The notes below the pieces were generated by a model. The model searched no databases, was not told the DNA's origin, and saw only the letters and a list, made by a program, of their open reading frames with translations. A program made the position numbers and the translations under genes. From assembly GCA_963693365.1 (NCBI GenBank), contig CAVNZM010000008.1:8680001-8744000 (forward strand): DNA of 64,000 nt. The letters are read 5' to 3'. This document shows, piece after piece, positions 10,799-27,310 of this stretch; position 1 is the first letter of the stretch, and the number at the start of each line of letters is the position of its first letter. The DNA is from Amoebidium appalachense. Lineage: Eukaryota; Ichthyosporea.

Positions 10799-10882
10799 TT
10801 CTGGCAAAAAGAGCCGTGTAGAAAGAGGGTTTGGACATTTTTCTGGCAAAAATAGCCGTGTAGAAGGAGGTTTTGGACACTT
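10799..10882 (+). repeat. 42-bp tandem duplication
   Basis: Two adjacent units starting TTCTGGCAAAAA and containing AGCCGTGTAGAA differ at a few positions. They lie downstream of gene A. Confidence 0.8.
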
Positions 10883-11030
10883 TCGAATCTGAATATGGAT
10901 AATAAATTGAAACTGGTGGATTATCACCCGAATGAATCAGACAACAACATCTAACGGGCCCCCCATGCATATGGTACACATGGAGGAAGGGTGCCCTTGT
11001 CTGGTGTGTTGATATAAATGCAAACGTTGC

Positions 11031-11067
11031 TGCTGTTTACTCGATGCAAAGACAGACCAGTTTCAGC

Positions 11068-11068
<1 letters not shown>
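11031..11068 (-). mobile_element. Short LINE 3'-tail fragment, copy 4
   Basis: GCTGTTTACTCGATGCAAAG with the following CAGACCAGTTTCAG matches the distal tail of the LINE at 50468-50508 with a few differences. It runs straight into a T homopolymer. Too short to say more. Confidence 0.5.
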
Positions 11069-11117
<49 letters not shown>

Positions 11118-11166
11118 GAGAGAGAGGGGGGGGGGGGGGGGGGGGGGCTGCTCGGTATATTTCTTT

Positions 11167-11396
11167 AAGAGTTGGGTCGGATATGGGCCGCATCATGGCA
11201 TGATGATGGCCGATTGGTTTTGTTTGTATGATTGGGAGTCTCCTTTCCAACTGTGAGTGCACCATGATTTTTTTTTTTTTTTTTTTTTTTAAATAAGAGT
11301 TGGGTCGGATATGGGCCGCATCATGGCATGATGATGGCCGATTGGTTTTGTTTGTATGATTGGGAGTCTCCTTTCCAACTGTGAGTGCACCATGAT
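11167..11396 (+). repeat. Approximately 129-bp tandem duplication
   Basis: A unit from GAGTTGGGTCGGATATGGGC to GAGTGCACCATGA, followed by a T run, occurs at about 11168-11268 and 11297-11396. A third, inverted and more diverged copy lies at about 21850-21945 in the right arm of the inverted duplication. The tandem doubling is thus specific to the left arm. Confidence 0.85.
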
Positions 11397-11436
<40 letters not shown>

Positions 11437-11471
11437 AATCGCAAACCAATGTAAACTCTCCACCAAAACAG

Positions 11472-11509
<38 letters not shown>

Positions 11510-11600
11510 ACATGCGCACACACGGCATGCCATGTCTAGACATACAAATGCACGCACCGGAAAAGAAACTATACGTCACCACCCACACACTGATATCCAG

Positions 11601-11683
11601 AATTATTCTCAGCGACACATGTAAATGTGCCTGTAATGTGAAGAATTATTCTCAGCGACACATGTAAATGTGCCTGTAATATG
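11601..11683 (+). repeat. 43-bp tandem duplication
   Basis: AATTATTCTCAGCGACACAT with the following GTAAATGTGCCTGTAAT occurs at 11601 and again at 11644, nearly identical. Confidence 0.85.
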
Positions 11684-12059
11684 ACAACTCGTGCGATGAA
11701 CTACTCAGGTGTTGCCCCTTGATTATATATACTATGTTTTATTAATTTTAATGTTCAACTTTAAAGGACTAATTAAATGTACTTTTTTTTAGGTGAAGAC
11801 AAAGCCTGGGTTTGACTCAATGGCGAGAAGAGGAGGAGAGGGCGGCCGGGGGGTGGGGAGGGGGGGGGAGGGGTATACGTAGCTTGAGGCTGGAGAATAA
11901 CTGAAAGAAAATCAACGTATGGGTGAGTGTGATTGTGGGAAGGCGTGTGTGCAACTGTGCACGACCGCTTGCATGCATGCGCGTGCGCTCGCGCTCTGCG
12001 TGTGTTTGTGTGTGTGTGTGTGCATGTGTGTGTGCTTACTTTCTTCATATGCCCCTTTT

Positions 12060-12064
12060 TGTGT

Positions 12065-12098
<34 letters not shown>

Positions 12099-12478
12099 GC
12101 ACGAGATAGAGTGGTAGGGGGAGTAGGGGGTTGAGTTATCCGGTACCTAGGATGAAGTTGGTGGAAACCGAGTTTGTGAAAAGGGAGAGGAATACGAGTT
12201 TGGGGGGCCGGGGGGGGGGGGGGGGGGGGGGGGGGGAGGGGGGGGGGAGGGGTAAACGGACGTAGTACATATGCATGAAGACTTGAAGATGCCACTCTAA
12301 TTTTATGACAGTCGTTGTCACTAAGACGGGGGGGGAGTGTATGTGTTACAACGTGTGTGTGCCGGGGGGGGGGGGGGGGGGGGGGGGGAGGGGGGGGGAG
12401 GGGGCAAGGCGGGTAGGAGGCGGCAGTAATGATAGTCACAAAGGGGGAATTAGTTTTTTTTTTTTGTTTTTGTTTTTT

Positions 12479-12516
<38 letters not shown>

Positions 12517-13159
12517 GGGGGGGGGGGGGGGGGGGGGGGGGGGAGGGGGTGATCTGCGATCACCGGAAGAGAGGGGAGAGGGAGGGAGAGGAGGGGGAGG
12601 GGGGGGGGGGGGGGGGAAGGGAGGACAGCAAGAGTGGATGAAAGATGCCCGTCATAGAAGGGCTGTTTTTTTCAGCTTTAAGAACTATATGACCCGTTGG
12701 CAGGGAAGGATAAGTAACGCAGCTCAGCAGAGAGAGAGCAAGCGGGCCGGGGGGGGGGGGGGGGGGGGGGGGGTTGGGGGAAGCGTGATCGATGGATGGC
12801 GTGATGATATTTTGCATGATGAACTCAAGGGCGGGAGGGGGGGGGGGGAGGGGGGAGGAGGAGGAGGGCCGGGGGACGAGGGGGGGGGGGGGGGGGGGGG
12901 GGGGGGGAGAGGGAATGATTTCATAACTTCTGCTTTGAATGGCCTGAATTTTGGAGGATATGTTATGATTTGTGGATCGTTGGCCATCTTTTCTGAATTT
13001 GGGTGGAAGCAGGGGGGTCATGGTCTGGGGGCCAAAATTTCTCAATTTGCTTAGTACTTGGGTGGTCACTTTGTTATCTTTATTTTGGGCCGTGAATTGA
13101 AGATCTAAACAGTCCTGTTAAAAGAAAATTGGGTTTAAACACACACTCGGCATACTTTT

Positions 13160-13229
<70 letters not shown>

Positions 13230-13297
13230 TCACGGTGTGTGTGTGTTTACTATTTGTTTTTTCATATCTCTCTCTCTCTCTTTCTCCCCCCCCCCTC

Positions 13298-13335
<38 letters not shown>

Positions 13336-13442
13336 CCCTCTCCCCCCCCCCCCCCTCCCTGAGACTCTCTCTCCCTCCCTTAAAACCTCTCCCTCTCTCT
13401 CTCTATGAGACTCTCTCTCTCCCTCTCTCCCTCCCTCTCTCC

Positions 13443-13510
<68 letters not shown>

Positions 13511-13727
13511 GCTCCTCCCCTGAGGCTCTCTCTCCCCCTTTTAAAACCTCTCCCTCTCTCCCTCTCTGAGACTCTCTCTCTCCCTCTCTCTCCCTCTCTT
13601 TCTCTCTGCATCCCTTTCTCTCTCTCTCTAACTTTTACCCTCACACTCTCTCTTGCTCTCGATCTCTCTCTCCCTCTGTGTGCAGGTGTGTGCATGTCAC
13701 GGTGCATGTGTGTACATATGTGTGTGT

Positions 13728-13808
<81 letters not shown>

Positions 13809-13822
13809 TGTGAGCGTGTGAC

Positions 13823-13894
<72 letters not shown>

Positions 13895-14496
13895 CGTGTG
13901 CGTGTGTATGTGATCGCGCGCTCTCGTGTGTGCCACGGTATGTGCTTGTGTGCACTCGTGCACTCACCCGAATCAGAGTTTGTGTGTATGTGTTGGGTCA
14001 CGGTGAAAGTAACTGTGTGTGTCAGTGAGCTACACATCATGTATGTTTATATTGTACGTGTTTGTGTGCAAGTGCATTATGAAACTGGTGCTGTTGCTTG
14101 TGACTGTCTGTCAGTTTCAAGAGCAGCAAAGGACGGAGCTGCCTGGGAGGGTAGCGGTTGTGGTGGTGGTGGTAGTGTGGCCCCGAGGGGAGGGGAGCGG
14201 GGGTGGGGGGGGGGGGGGGGAGGGGGGGGGGGGGGGGCGAGGGGGGGAGAGGGGGGGAGGGGGGGATTTTTACATGAGGAGGGGGTGAGATGGGGCTTTG
14301 GCGTGAACCTGGTTTACATGCTTGTCGTTAGAATTCGAAGGGGGGGGGTGTGAAGAGAAGGAGAGTGGGGGGTAGGGGTGGGTGGGTGGGTGGGGGGGGG
14401 GGGGGGGGGGTTGCTACCGGAGCAGAGGGAGGAGAGGAATGTGATAGGGGGAGGGGGTGGGTGGGTGGGTGGCGGTGGTGATTGGGGGGGGGGGGG

Positions 14497-14535
<39 letters not shown>

Positions 14536-14560
14536 GGGAGGGCGTACTCGGAGGGGACCA
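12060..14560. repeat. Poly-G and simple-repeat zone
   Basis: Plus-strand G homopolymers of 15-60 bases, broken by single A residues, alternate with (GT)n at about 13161-13230, 13735-13806 and 13824-13886, and with a (CT)n block at about 13266-13675. Non-repetitive islands (12630-12735, 12910-13140, 14000-14170) carry no recognised exon. Long ORFs here are translations of the repeats. Confidence 0.85.
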
Positions 14561-14815
14561 ATTACTGCTGGGGGCACACCATTGGTGTTGCCGTTTCATA
14601 TGCAAACCACCATCATATTCACCAGTTCTCGTTTCTGATTTTAAACAATTCTGCCAATCAGATCTTGCACTTAAATCGCTGCCCCGGGTGCCGCCCGGTG
14701 TGCCCAAGCGGTTCCAGATGCCTGTGGCCTACGCCATTGCCACCATCTTCCCTCGGGGCCTGCTGATACGCACAACACAGGTACGTAGCTTTTAACATTT
14801 ATGTTGTAAAATCAT
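14560..14815 (+). pseudogene. Inverted copy of one exon of the 31-40 kb gene
   Basis: This matches the reverse complement of about 31720-31965: exon 10 (119 nt) of the CNBD/carrier-like gene, with its CAG acceptor, its GTACGTAG donor and part of both introns. Of the four exon differences, three are synonymous and one is Ala to Val. The flanking intron sequence has diverged more. No neighbouring exon of that gene is found nearby, so by itself it encodes only about 39 residues. Confidence 0.85.
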
Positions 14816-14857
14816 TGCATACCCCACCTCCCCACCCCTTTACTCTTTTGATTATTC

Positions 14858-14986
14858 AACCGTGTGTGTGTGTGTGTGTGCATGTGTGGGTCTGTGTGTG
14901 TATGTACGGTGTGTGTGTGTGTGTGTCACGTGTGTGTGTGCATGTCTGTGTATGTGTGACACTGTGTAATATGTCTCTCTCCTCTC

Positions 14987-15080
<94 letters not shown>

Positions 15081-15134
15081 CGCGCGCGCGCGTGCGCGTG
15101 TGTATCCTCACGCATGTGTGTGTGTGGAGGAGGT

Positions 15135-15165
<31 letters not shown>
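14858..15165 (+). repeat. (GT)n, (CT)n and (CG)n microsatellites
   Basis: GT-rich sequence at 14863-14965 is followed by (CT)n at about 14996-15037, (GT)n to 15072, alternating GC to about 15100 and a G run from about 15150. Confidence 0.85.
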
Positions 15166-15298
15166 GGGGGGGAGGACGGGGGGCACCTTTTTTGGAGGGG
15201 GTGGTTGGGGGACATTTTCGTTTTTCCTTTGTCGGAAAAGCCCCCCCCCCCCCTCCCCCCCCCCCCCCCCACTTATTGCAACAAGCTCCAAGCATGAG

Positions 15299-15336
<38 letters not shown>

Positions 15337-15359
15337 CCCACCCACCCATCCCACCCACC

Positions 15360-16115
15360 AGGGTTCGAATTCTGTTTTTGAAACTTTGGGGTAGGGTCCA
15401 TAAAGTTTGGGATTCGCCAAAAAAAACTTTGGGAATTCCGTTTGGGAAAATCCTCCTACACACCAACGCGTATAGGTTATATATAGCACTATAGCATACT
15501 GTTAGTTCACACCATGACTAGCATCCACGAGTCCCTGCTCTGCTTTAAATGACCCCCCCCCCCCCCCCCCCCCCCCCCTCCGGGCCCCCCGGGTCCCCCA
15601 TCCCCCTCCAACCACCACTGCACATGCTACTATTACGTACCACCCACCCACAGCATGCACACACTAGCTAGCACCCACGAGTCCCTGGTCTAATTGACTT
15701 CCCCCCCCCCCCCCCCCCCCCCCCAACCCCACACACACACAGTGTCACCATCCCTTTCCCGGGCCCCACAGTGCCCCATCCACCGAGGCCTCGCTCTGGG
15801 TTCAAAATTCAACTAAAACACCGATGCTGTACTAGCCCACTCACAGCCAACCCCCCATCCCCCCTCCAACCACCACTACTACGTGTCACCCACAAGCACT
15901 CATGCACGGCATTGCACACACTAGCACCCACGAGTCCCTGCTCTGGATTATTAAATGAACCCATCCCCCCCCCCCCCCCCCCCCCCCCCTCGAGCTCCCC
16001 CCCACCGTCCCCTGCCCCCCCCTCCCCCCCCCCCCCCCCCACCACCAAAGTTAGCAGCATACACACACTAGCTAGCTAGTCACACAAACACACACACACA
16101 CACGCGCGAGCGCGC

Positions 16116-16152
<37 letters not shown>

Positions 16153-16153
16153 C

Positions 16154-16211
<58 letters not shown>

Positions 16212-16343
16212 ATCCCTTCCTCCACCGCGACCCATCCCCCCCCCTCCCCCCCCCCCCCCCCCGGGCCCAAAATTCAACTAAAATTAAACACCGATGCTCA
16301 CTTAAACACTCACAGCCAACCCCCGGCCCCCCTCCCCTCTCCC

Positions 16344-16380
<37 letters not shown>

Positions 16381-16640
16381 GGCCTATATACACATGTACA
16401 CACCCGTGCATACACACACACCGTGACACATGTGCACAAACACATAAACAGACACGGCCACTGGGCCTCCTTCCCTACCTCCCCTTCGCCCCCCCAGTGA
16501 CCCAAAGTAGTACCCACTCACGGCCAACCCCCCCCCCCCCCCCCCCCCCCTCCAAAAAATCCCCTGGAGGTTTTTGGGAATCCGGAAAAAAAGAGTTTGG
16601 GAAATTCCCAAACTTTTGTTTTGGGAATATCGAACGCTGC
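15360..16640 (+). repeat. Degenerate repeat modules separated by poly-C
   Basis: Several motifs recur in the same orientation. CACCCACGAGTCCCTG-type sequence occurs near 15520, 15670 and 15925. A block AATTCAACTAAAA...CACCGATGCT...ACTCACAGCCAACCCCC occurs near 15807 and 16272, with a partial copy near 16517. A TTTGGGAATTCC-like block next to an A run occurs near 15405 and 16570. C homopolymers divide the modules. It looks like a decayed tandem array or repeated insertions of one element. No coding function is seen. Confidence 0.65.
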
Positions 16641-16769
16641 CACCCACCCCCCTCCCCACACACACACACACCAGTCGCTCACCACCTTCTCCTCCCTGAC
16701 TCCCTACTCCCTCCGCCCCTTCCCTCCCACCACCCTACCCTCGCACCACCCACCCAAATGCAGCAAAAT

Positions 16770-20529
<3,760 letters not shown>

Positions 20530-20971
20530 ATCGTTAACATTGTGTGGCATCTTCAAGTCTTCATGTACTACGTCCGTTTACTCCCCCCCCCCCTCCCCCC
20601 CCCCCCCCCCCCCCCCTCCCCCCTCACATTCCTTTCGTTTTTTGCAAGCCCGGTTCTCGCCAACTTCATCCTAGGTATTGGATAACCCTCCCCCCCCCCC
20701 CCCCCCCCCCTCCTCCCTCCCCCTCCCTACTCTTCTCTCCCCCCCCCCCCCCCCACCCACCCACCCACCCCACTTAACTCATGATCACAAACCTGGTGTT
20801 ACGAAAAGGGACAGAGAAAAGGACTTTGTATAAATTAGATGCTCCTCAGTAATAATTATAATATGATATTAATGGCAGCGGCTCACTGGAAAACGCATAC
20901 ATAAACAAATTTGGATAGAGCATATGCACGTTACCAGACACCCCGCCCCCCTCCCCCCCACACACGCACAC

Positions 20972-21008
<37 letters not shown>

Positions 21009-21596
21009 GTGTCACACACCCACACCCACACACACACACACACACTCGCACCTAGCATACACACACACGCGCGCGCGCGCGCACGCGGCAGTTGCACACA
21101 CACACCTCCCCACATTCACACGGTCATCGTCAACATACAGTAGTATGTTTTTATCAAACGTCAAGCTCCCCCCCCTTCCCCCCCCCCCCCCCCCCCCCCC
21201 CTTCCCCCCCCTCCCCCTCCCGGCCCCCCCACACTTCCCCTTTTTCCTCAGGCTCCCCATCGAATCAACCGCAGCCCACACTTTCGACCACAAGCCCAGA
21301 TAAATCAGTGAGAAGAACCGCCTAAAATATTTCCATTTCCCCCTTACTATTTGAAGACGTTGAGCCTCAAAACGCGGGTGTGTCCCTGAACAATATCTAG
21401 TTACTGTACTTTGACCGCAGTGTACAAATATGTGCATCGGAGATAATCACTGATTTCGATTTGTACGAATGGCCATGGTACATACGATGACAGGCTAGGC
21501 GCATTTCAATTTGCCGATGAGCGAAATTCTGGATATCAACGTGCAGCCGGTCACATGGTTTCTTTTCCGGTGCCGGTGTACTATAGTGTGTGCCAA

Positions 21597-21661
<65 letters not shown>

Positions 21662-21673
21662 TGTGCGTGCGTC

Positions 21674-21733
<60 letters not shown>

Positions 21734-21961
21734 GGTAGGTGGTGTGTGGTTGTGTGGGTGGGTGAGTAGTTGGGGGGAGGGGGGGGGGGGATGGGGAGGG
21801 GGGAGGGCAGAGTCAAAATTATAATCTCCTTGGTCTGCAATGGGTTGGTATGAGAGTTAGGAGGAAAACTCATAATTATACAAACAACACCAATCGCTCA
21901 TGCAGAGCAGCAATGTCCGACCCAACTGCTGAGGAGAAATGCACACCAATCAATCCCCCCC

Positions 21962-21992
<31 letters not shown>

Positions 21993-22383
21993 AGAAAACA
22001 AAAAAAACTATGAAGACATACCTGAAACTTGTCTCTGTTCTTTGACAAAAGCGAGGCAACCGAATCCATATGAAACCTGGTCCAGGCACCGGGGCAACCT
22101 TACTTCATGCGCATGTGTATGCAATAACTTTTTTTTATTATCATTCGGATGATCTTCCGATTGTTTCAGCATATTATCCAATTAAATTCGAGATATATCG
22201 TTTAAAAAAAAAAATTAGACCCTTCCCCTACTCGGATATGTTTACCAACACCTCGTTATCCAACACCGTCACGTACGGTTACGGCATGTAGGGAATGCAA
22301 GGCAAACTATATCATTGACATAAAACCAACATGTTGCGAATTATGGATCATCAGTAATCAGCTTGATACGGCCTACTAAAATA

Positions 22384-23184
22384 TCAAGGCAAAACCTCAT
22401 TCGCAATTCTTAAAATCTCGTCAATTTCATGCGCTAAAACTATTGGGTCTGAAAGCATATCTCGTATATTCGCATACGGGTCGTCAAGTTTGGGACTTCT
22501 TTCCTTGGAAACTTGAGAATCTGATCCGTTATGGCCGCTTGAACGATTTGAGTCGGGCATCTGGCGCTGATTGTCAGACTCAAACAACGGGATGTGATTG
22601 GTTCCTGTTTGTAGGGCCGCAGCTGAATTCGAATATCTTGAGAATAAAGGTTCCAGGTTCGTAATATCCAACCCTCCTCCGGTGGGACGTTTTTTGGAGG
22701 CATGCATAGGCATGCTTGAATAAGTACTCCCCGTGTTTCCTGAATCTCGGAACTTTACGTTGCCAGAGATACGACTCGAAACGGATCCGGATTGAGGGGA
22801 TTCAATGTCGATCCAGGAGCTTTCAGACGGCGACAGCCCATCGCTTTGTGGTGGTGGCGGCAAAACACGTTTTCTCTCTCTTTCGGCAACCGTTAGCTTC
22901 GAAAGTAAATAGGGCTTTGAGAATTGTTCGGAGAGAAATGAAATCATCGAGGGTTGATGCGGAGTGCCGGCGGAGGGCGTGTTCTCTGTAGCTGACGGTT
23001 TGCGACGATCGATTTGTACCCCCCTGCAAGTGTTTTATGTGCACTTTGTGTTAGAATGTTGCAGTACAGGGGTGGTTCACTATTAAGATAACAGGTAAAT
23101 CGGGAATAAAGTCTAGAGTCTTAAGGTCATGGGCGGTAGGGTTCATTATCTTAACTCCCCCCCCCCCCCCCTTGGGCCAGGCAT

Positions 23185-23231
<47 letters not shown>

Positions 23232-24091
23232 GAGGGGGGTACGAGTAGGCTATAGGTGTTTACGGGTATGATACGAGTAGGCTTTTTTTTTTGCCCTTTT
23301 GAATCGCGTACTTGTTGGGCCACACACACGTTACGCACGCGCACACACACACACACACACACCAAACACACAGACTCACACGCGCGCGCGCACTTGAACA
23401 TGTCCCCACGCTCGCATACGCATACAAACCCACACACACACACTCTGGCAGACTGGCTTGTGGGAGACACGAACACACGATGATTTTTGTGTTCTTTCAC
23501 CGTATATGTACTGACGTAGGAAATGTATACGTACTGACGTAGGAAACCAAGAAAGCTCAGGCTGCTATTATCTGCCAGATGCTTTTTCCTATAATTGAAA
23601 GTTGTGCACCCCGGGAAGTCAAAGTCACCCCCCCCCCCCCCCCCCCTCCGAGTGACCCCACCGGTACCCCCTCCCCCCCTCTGTTATCTTAATTTTCCCC
23701 CAGCCTCGGTAGACTCTAGAATCTTTGTTTTTTCAAAAAATCTAGTCGTTAGAATCTTATAGGTGAATTTTTCCAAAAAATCTAGACGCTAGAATCTTAT
23801 AGGTGAATTATCTTAATTGTGAACCACCCCTGTATTAGTAGAATGGAGTGCTAGTGTCAGCACTGATCGATCAGTTTTCGAGATGCAGACAGTGAAGTGC
23901 CAAAATCAGGTCGTGGGGTGGAGGGGGGGTGCACCGCAGGATGGAAATTTAGGAAAAACTGATTTAGTGTTGATTAAAAGAAATTGCTGGTTGGTAAGAT
24001 GTCATGCACTGTCACTGCATGAGGACGCACACTTAATGTCCCTGACATGCACACACATGTATACACCGTGACAAACACACACAAACACACA

Positions 24092-24131
<40 letters not shown>

Positions 24132-24196
24132 CACGCACGCACACACGTGGCACACACACACACACACACACACACATGCACGCACGCACACACGTG

Positions 24197-24232
<36 letters not shown>

Positions 24233-24822
24233 GTGGCACTGCCTGGCAAGTTCTCAGCCTAGTCTTCAATACAAACGGACACCGTGATCCGGGGTTTCGC
24301 AAAAACACTGATATACCTTTCAGCCATATGGCGTTGTTCTTCGCTTTGTCTTCGCAGTCGGGCCATGTGTGACGTGGGTCGCTTGATGTTGTGTCTGTTC
24401 CTCATGTGGTTGCGCAAGCTGTTGTAACCCGAGTACATGTTTTTGCATATCGGACACTCGTCGTCCTTGGTCACGCAGTATTTCATGCCTTTTGTTCTCG
24501 ACGGGCGCTTAGGTCTAGGTGGCATTGGAGAGAGCTGGACATGGGAACTTTCATCATGGTGGCTGACAACGTGTTCATTCGAAAACGTCGACGTCTTGCC
24601 GGATGGTAAACAATCAAAGTTGCCTACATCCTCATGTTGATTTGAAATACGGCTCGGCGGTGAGCGGAGATTTCCAGATGTGTTGAGTCCAGTGAGCATG
24701 CTGACATTAGGCTCAGATACAAAGTCGCGATCTACAAGGCTTTCGTGTTGGTCAAATAATGAGGGAAGGCGTGCCAACGGTATGCCCCGATGGTGCGCAT
24801 TGTTAACAGCGTTGGACTGCAT
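22384..24822 (-). CDS. C2H2 zinc-finger protein, paralog B (two exons)
   Basis: Exons 24822-24317 and 23023-22384 join in phase across a GTATAT...TTGCAG intron, giving 381 residues. The finger (C123, C126, H139, H144) and its flanks ([20 protein letters not shown]) are almost identical to paralog A. Exon 2 shares islands such as RRKPSAT/NTPSA, SDGL, GNV-F-DSGNTG and the C-terminal [18 protein letters not shown], while the linkers vary freely. Coding similarity exceeding that of the introns, and intact frames in both copies, indicate that both are or recently were functional. The ATG at 24822 follows CTTGAGCTAT, conserved in A. It is convergent with A. Confidence 0.85.
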
Positions 24823-25579
24823 ATAGCTCAAGGTAAAAGCGAAAAACGTGCCAAATGAAATCTTTGCTGTGAATTAATGATTATCTACAAGGGCAATAAT
24901 TCGCAGACTCTGCCGCAGCTGCTAGGTAGTACTACGTGCAATATAAAATGTGCCAAATAAATGATTGTATGTCCAACTTGATACATTATTAAAAGTATGG
25001 ACAACATGAACGGATGCTGTACGTGTACACATACGGGACTGTGCGTTTGGGCCAGTAGTGCCACATAAAAACCAGCCTCTTTCAACGACCGGTTACCGTT
25101 CAAACTTATGCCGCCATTCAAATCATTCACAATAAATACTGTAAATAGGTACCTCTTTTATTGTAGTGTTGGTGCAGCGTCACCGTGATGCATGTACAGT
25201 AGCATGGAGTTTCAAACGCCAATTCAAGATGTTTGAATTCAAATACACACGGTAACCCAAGGGACTCACTGGAACGATATCCGTATACTTGTATATCACA
25301 ATGATATCACATGAACACTGTTTATGTTACTGCGGTACCTACGGACTGGGTCTGCGCATACACATTGAATGGTGAGTGCCGAGAAATTCAACAGAACAAT
25401 AATATCATATGTATATGAAGTAACTATACTGAGGGTTGGTAGTGAGAAAGAGATATCGATCGATGTGCATCACTCAGCCTCTGAACATGAGGAAAGATAG
25501 CCGGCGCCGCATAGATGTGTATGGTACAGTGCATGCATGGTCGCTCCAAGGCACGTTTGACAGCTGGGTCCGCTGACTC

Positions 25580-25720
25580 AGTGCTGAGCGTGAACCCTTT
25601 TATACCGTGTTGCAATAGAACCACGAAGAATCACAGATGGAATGCACAAATTGCTTGAAAAATCAAAAAGCAACCTTTTTCAAACAGCACGTGCACGTGC
25701 CGGCCCGTCATGCATCGATC
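25580..25720 (-). promoter_or_regulatory. Conserved promoter of zinc-finger gene B
   Basis: On the minus strand, two adjacent CACGTG words (25688-25699) precede a TATAAAA box (25598-25604) followed by GGGTTCACGCTCAG. The arrangement matches the promoter of paralog A. The 5' UTR here would be about 750 bases, against about 400 in A; the extra length could include an unrecognised UTR intron. Confidence 0.7.
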
Positions 25721-26300
25721 GGATATAGTTTGCGTGCACGGATATCGATCATGTCATGGCGGCTGATTCTTTTGCAGCTATAAAATAGTATAAACCACTT
25801 ACAAGCTTTGGTCCCATATTTTCAATTTGGCAGAAGTGTAGAACTGCCTGAAACAAACATAGTAACTTGTGTAAGTATCGTCAGCACGTCGCCACTCACA
25901 GATTCAGGCTATCCTCGGCGCTCACACTACAGTGTTCTTTGCTTTTCTATCGTCATGTTCCGTTCCTAAACACGATTGGTTGAGCAAGTGTACACGAATT
26001 ACGAATTCTTAGGCACTTGATTTGATTCAAATCCATGTCATTTTATGATCCCCCAAATCACATACACGCTGATACACTGAATCGTTTGTGTGGAACAGAG
26101 GAATGGCATTTTTTCCAAACTCCATTTTCCATAGTTCGTATGCGCAGCTACATATATTATTATTATGACACACATGGAAATGAATAGGGAGCTGGTTACA
26201 CAACTCGGCACCGCCCCACAATAGAAAGTCTTGGGGGGATGATGGGATCCCTTTCTGTGCGAGCACTAGCATTGATTGGTTGGATCCGCACCCATTGATC

Positions 26301-26984
26301 AGTATATTGTGATGCGCACTCACACTGTCATGACATGAGTCACATGATCACAACCATGCGCACAGGAAGCAAAAAAACAAACTTCAGGTTACCGGCAAAA
26401 AAAAGTTACCGAGTCAGTGCCACGTACACACATCTCGGTGTCTTGCAATTGCACGCAGCTATTACCTGTGTAGGTACGCACGCACGCATAGAGTATATTT
26501 TTCCATTCAACATGTACAAGACACATGCAACCAATTCACACACAGTACGTACTGAGTAGTATAGTTGACAAAGTCGTACTTCGAGTGCTGTCGTAAGCTC
26601 CGGCGGTCTCTCTGGCATACGTCATCTCTCCTGTAGCTATGACTACCTTGCAATTGCTTGTCACAATCGGCCCGTATGTGGCTGCAGGCTCCGAGCGTAG
26701 TAGGCTCGGCCTTATAATATATACATGTAAGCTAACCTAGTAATTATAAAAAACAGCGGACAGTGTACGAGCAAGGCCTCCTAGTACAATTACCAGGAAG
26801 CCTTGGGTACGAGCCTGCAGCTGAGAGAATACCTGCACGTATGTATTTATCCGGCTCAGCTTACTATGCATCATGCATGTAGGCATTACGAGGGTGCACG
26901 TGACACTTCCATGCATGCCATGGGTATGTCACAATAAATACATGCTCCGACGGTGTCGGCACTACGCCCACTGATCTGCAAGAG
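26301..26984. other. Intergenic, no gene recognised
   Basis: Non-repetitive sequence outside the inverted duplication. ORFs at 26335-26618 have no domain-like features. Confidence 0.4.

Positions 26985-27310
<326 letters not shown>

Larger units (their letters stand above)
6880..12320 (+). repeat. Left arm of large inverted duplication
   Basis: Blocks of this segment match, in reverse complement and in the mirrored order, blocks of 20530-26300. Clear anchors are TGATCAATGGGTGCGGATCC at 6877 (near 26300 on the right), AGTTGTGTAACCAGCTCCC at 7729, the promoter near 8300, both coding exons and the intron of the zinc-finger gene, a GAGTTGGGTCGG block at 11170, a TGATATCCAGAATT block at 11591 and the GATGAAGTTGG/CATGAAGACTTGAAG block at 12150-12285. 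Noncoding identity is visibly imperfect, so the duplication is old. Insertions and tandem duplications distinguish the arms. Confidence 0.85.
20530..26300 (-). repeat. Right arm of large inverted duplication
   Basis: This segment mirrors 6880-12320. From right to left it carries the outer block ending in GGATCCGCACCCATTGATCA, the promoter, the two exons of paralog B, the CCGACCCAACT block at about 21918, the AATTCTGGATATCA block at about 21528 and the CTTCAAGTCTTCATG block at about 20550. It lacks the left arm's tandem duplications and its roughly 770-bp extra segment. Confidence 0.85.

Noticed and set aside
12305-13054. Long Gly-rich or Pro-rich ORFs over G/C homopolymers
   Set aside because: Frames depend on homopolymer length, have no domains and occur at all G tracts.
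13161-13230. CRISPR or telomeric array
   Set aside because: No spacer-repeat alternation and no telomere-type hexamers or heptamers; all arrays are dinucleotide or homopolymer repeats.
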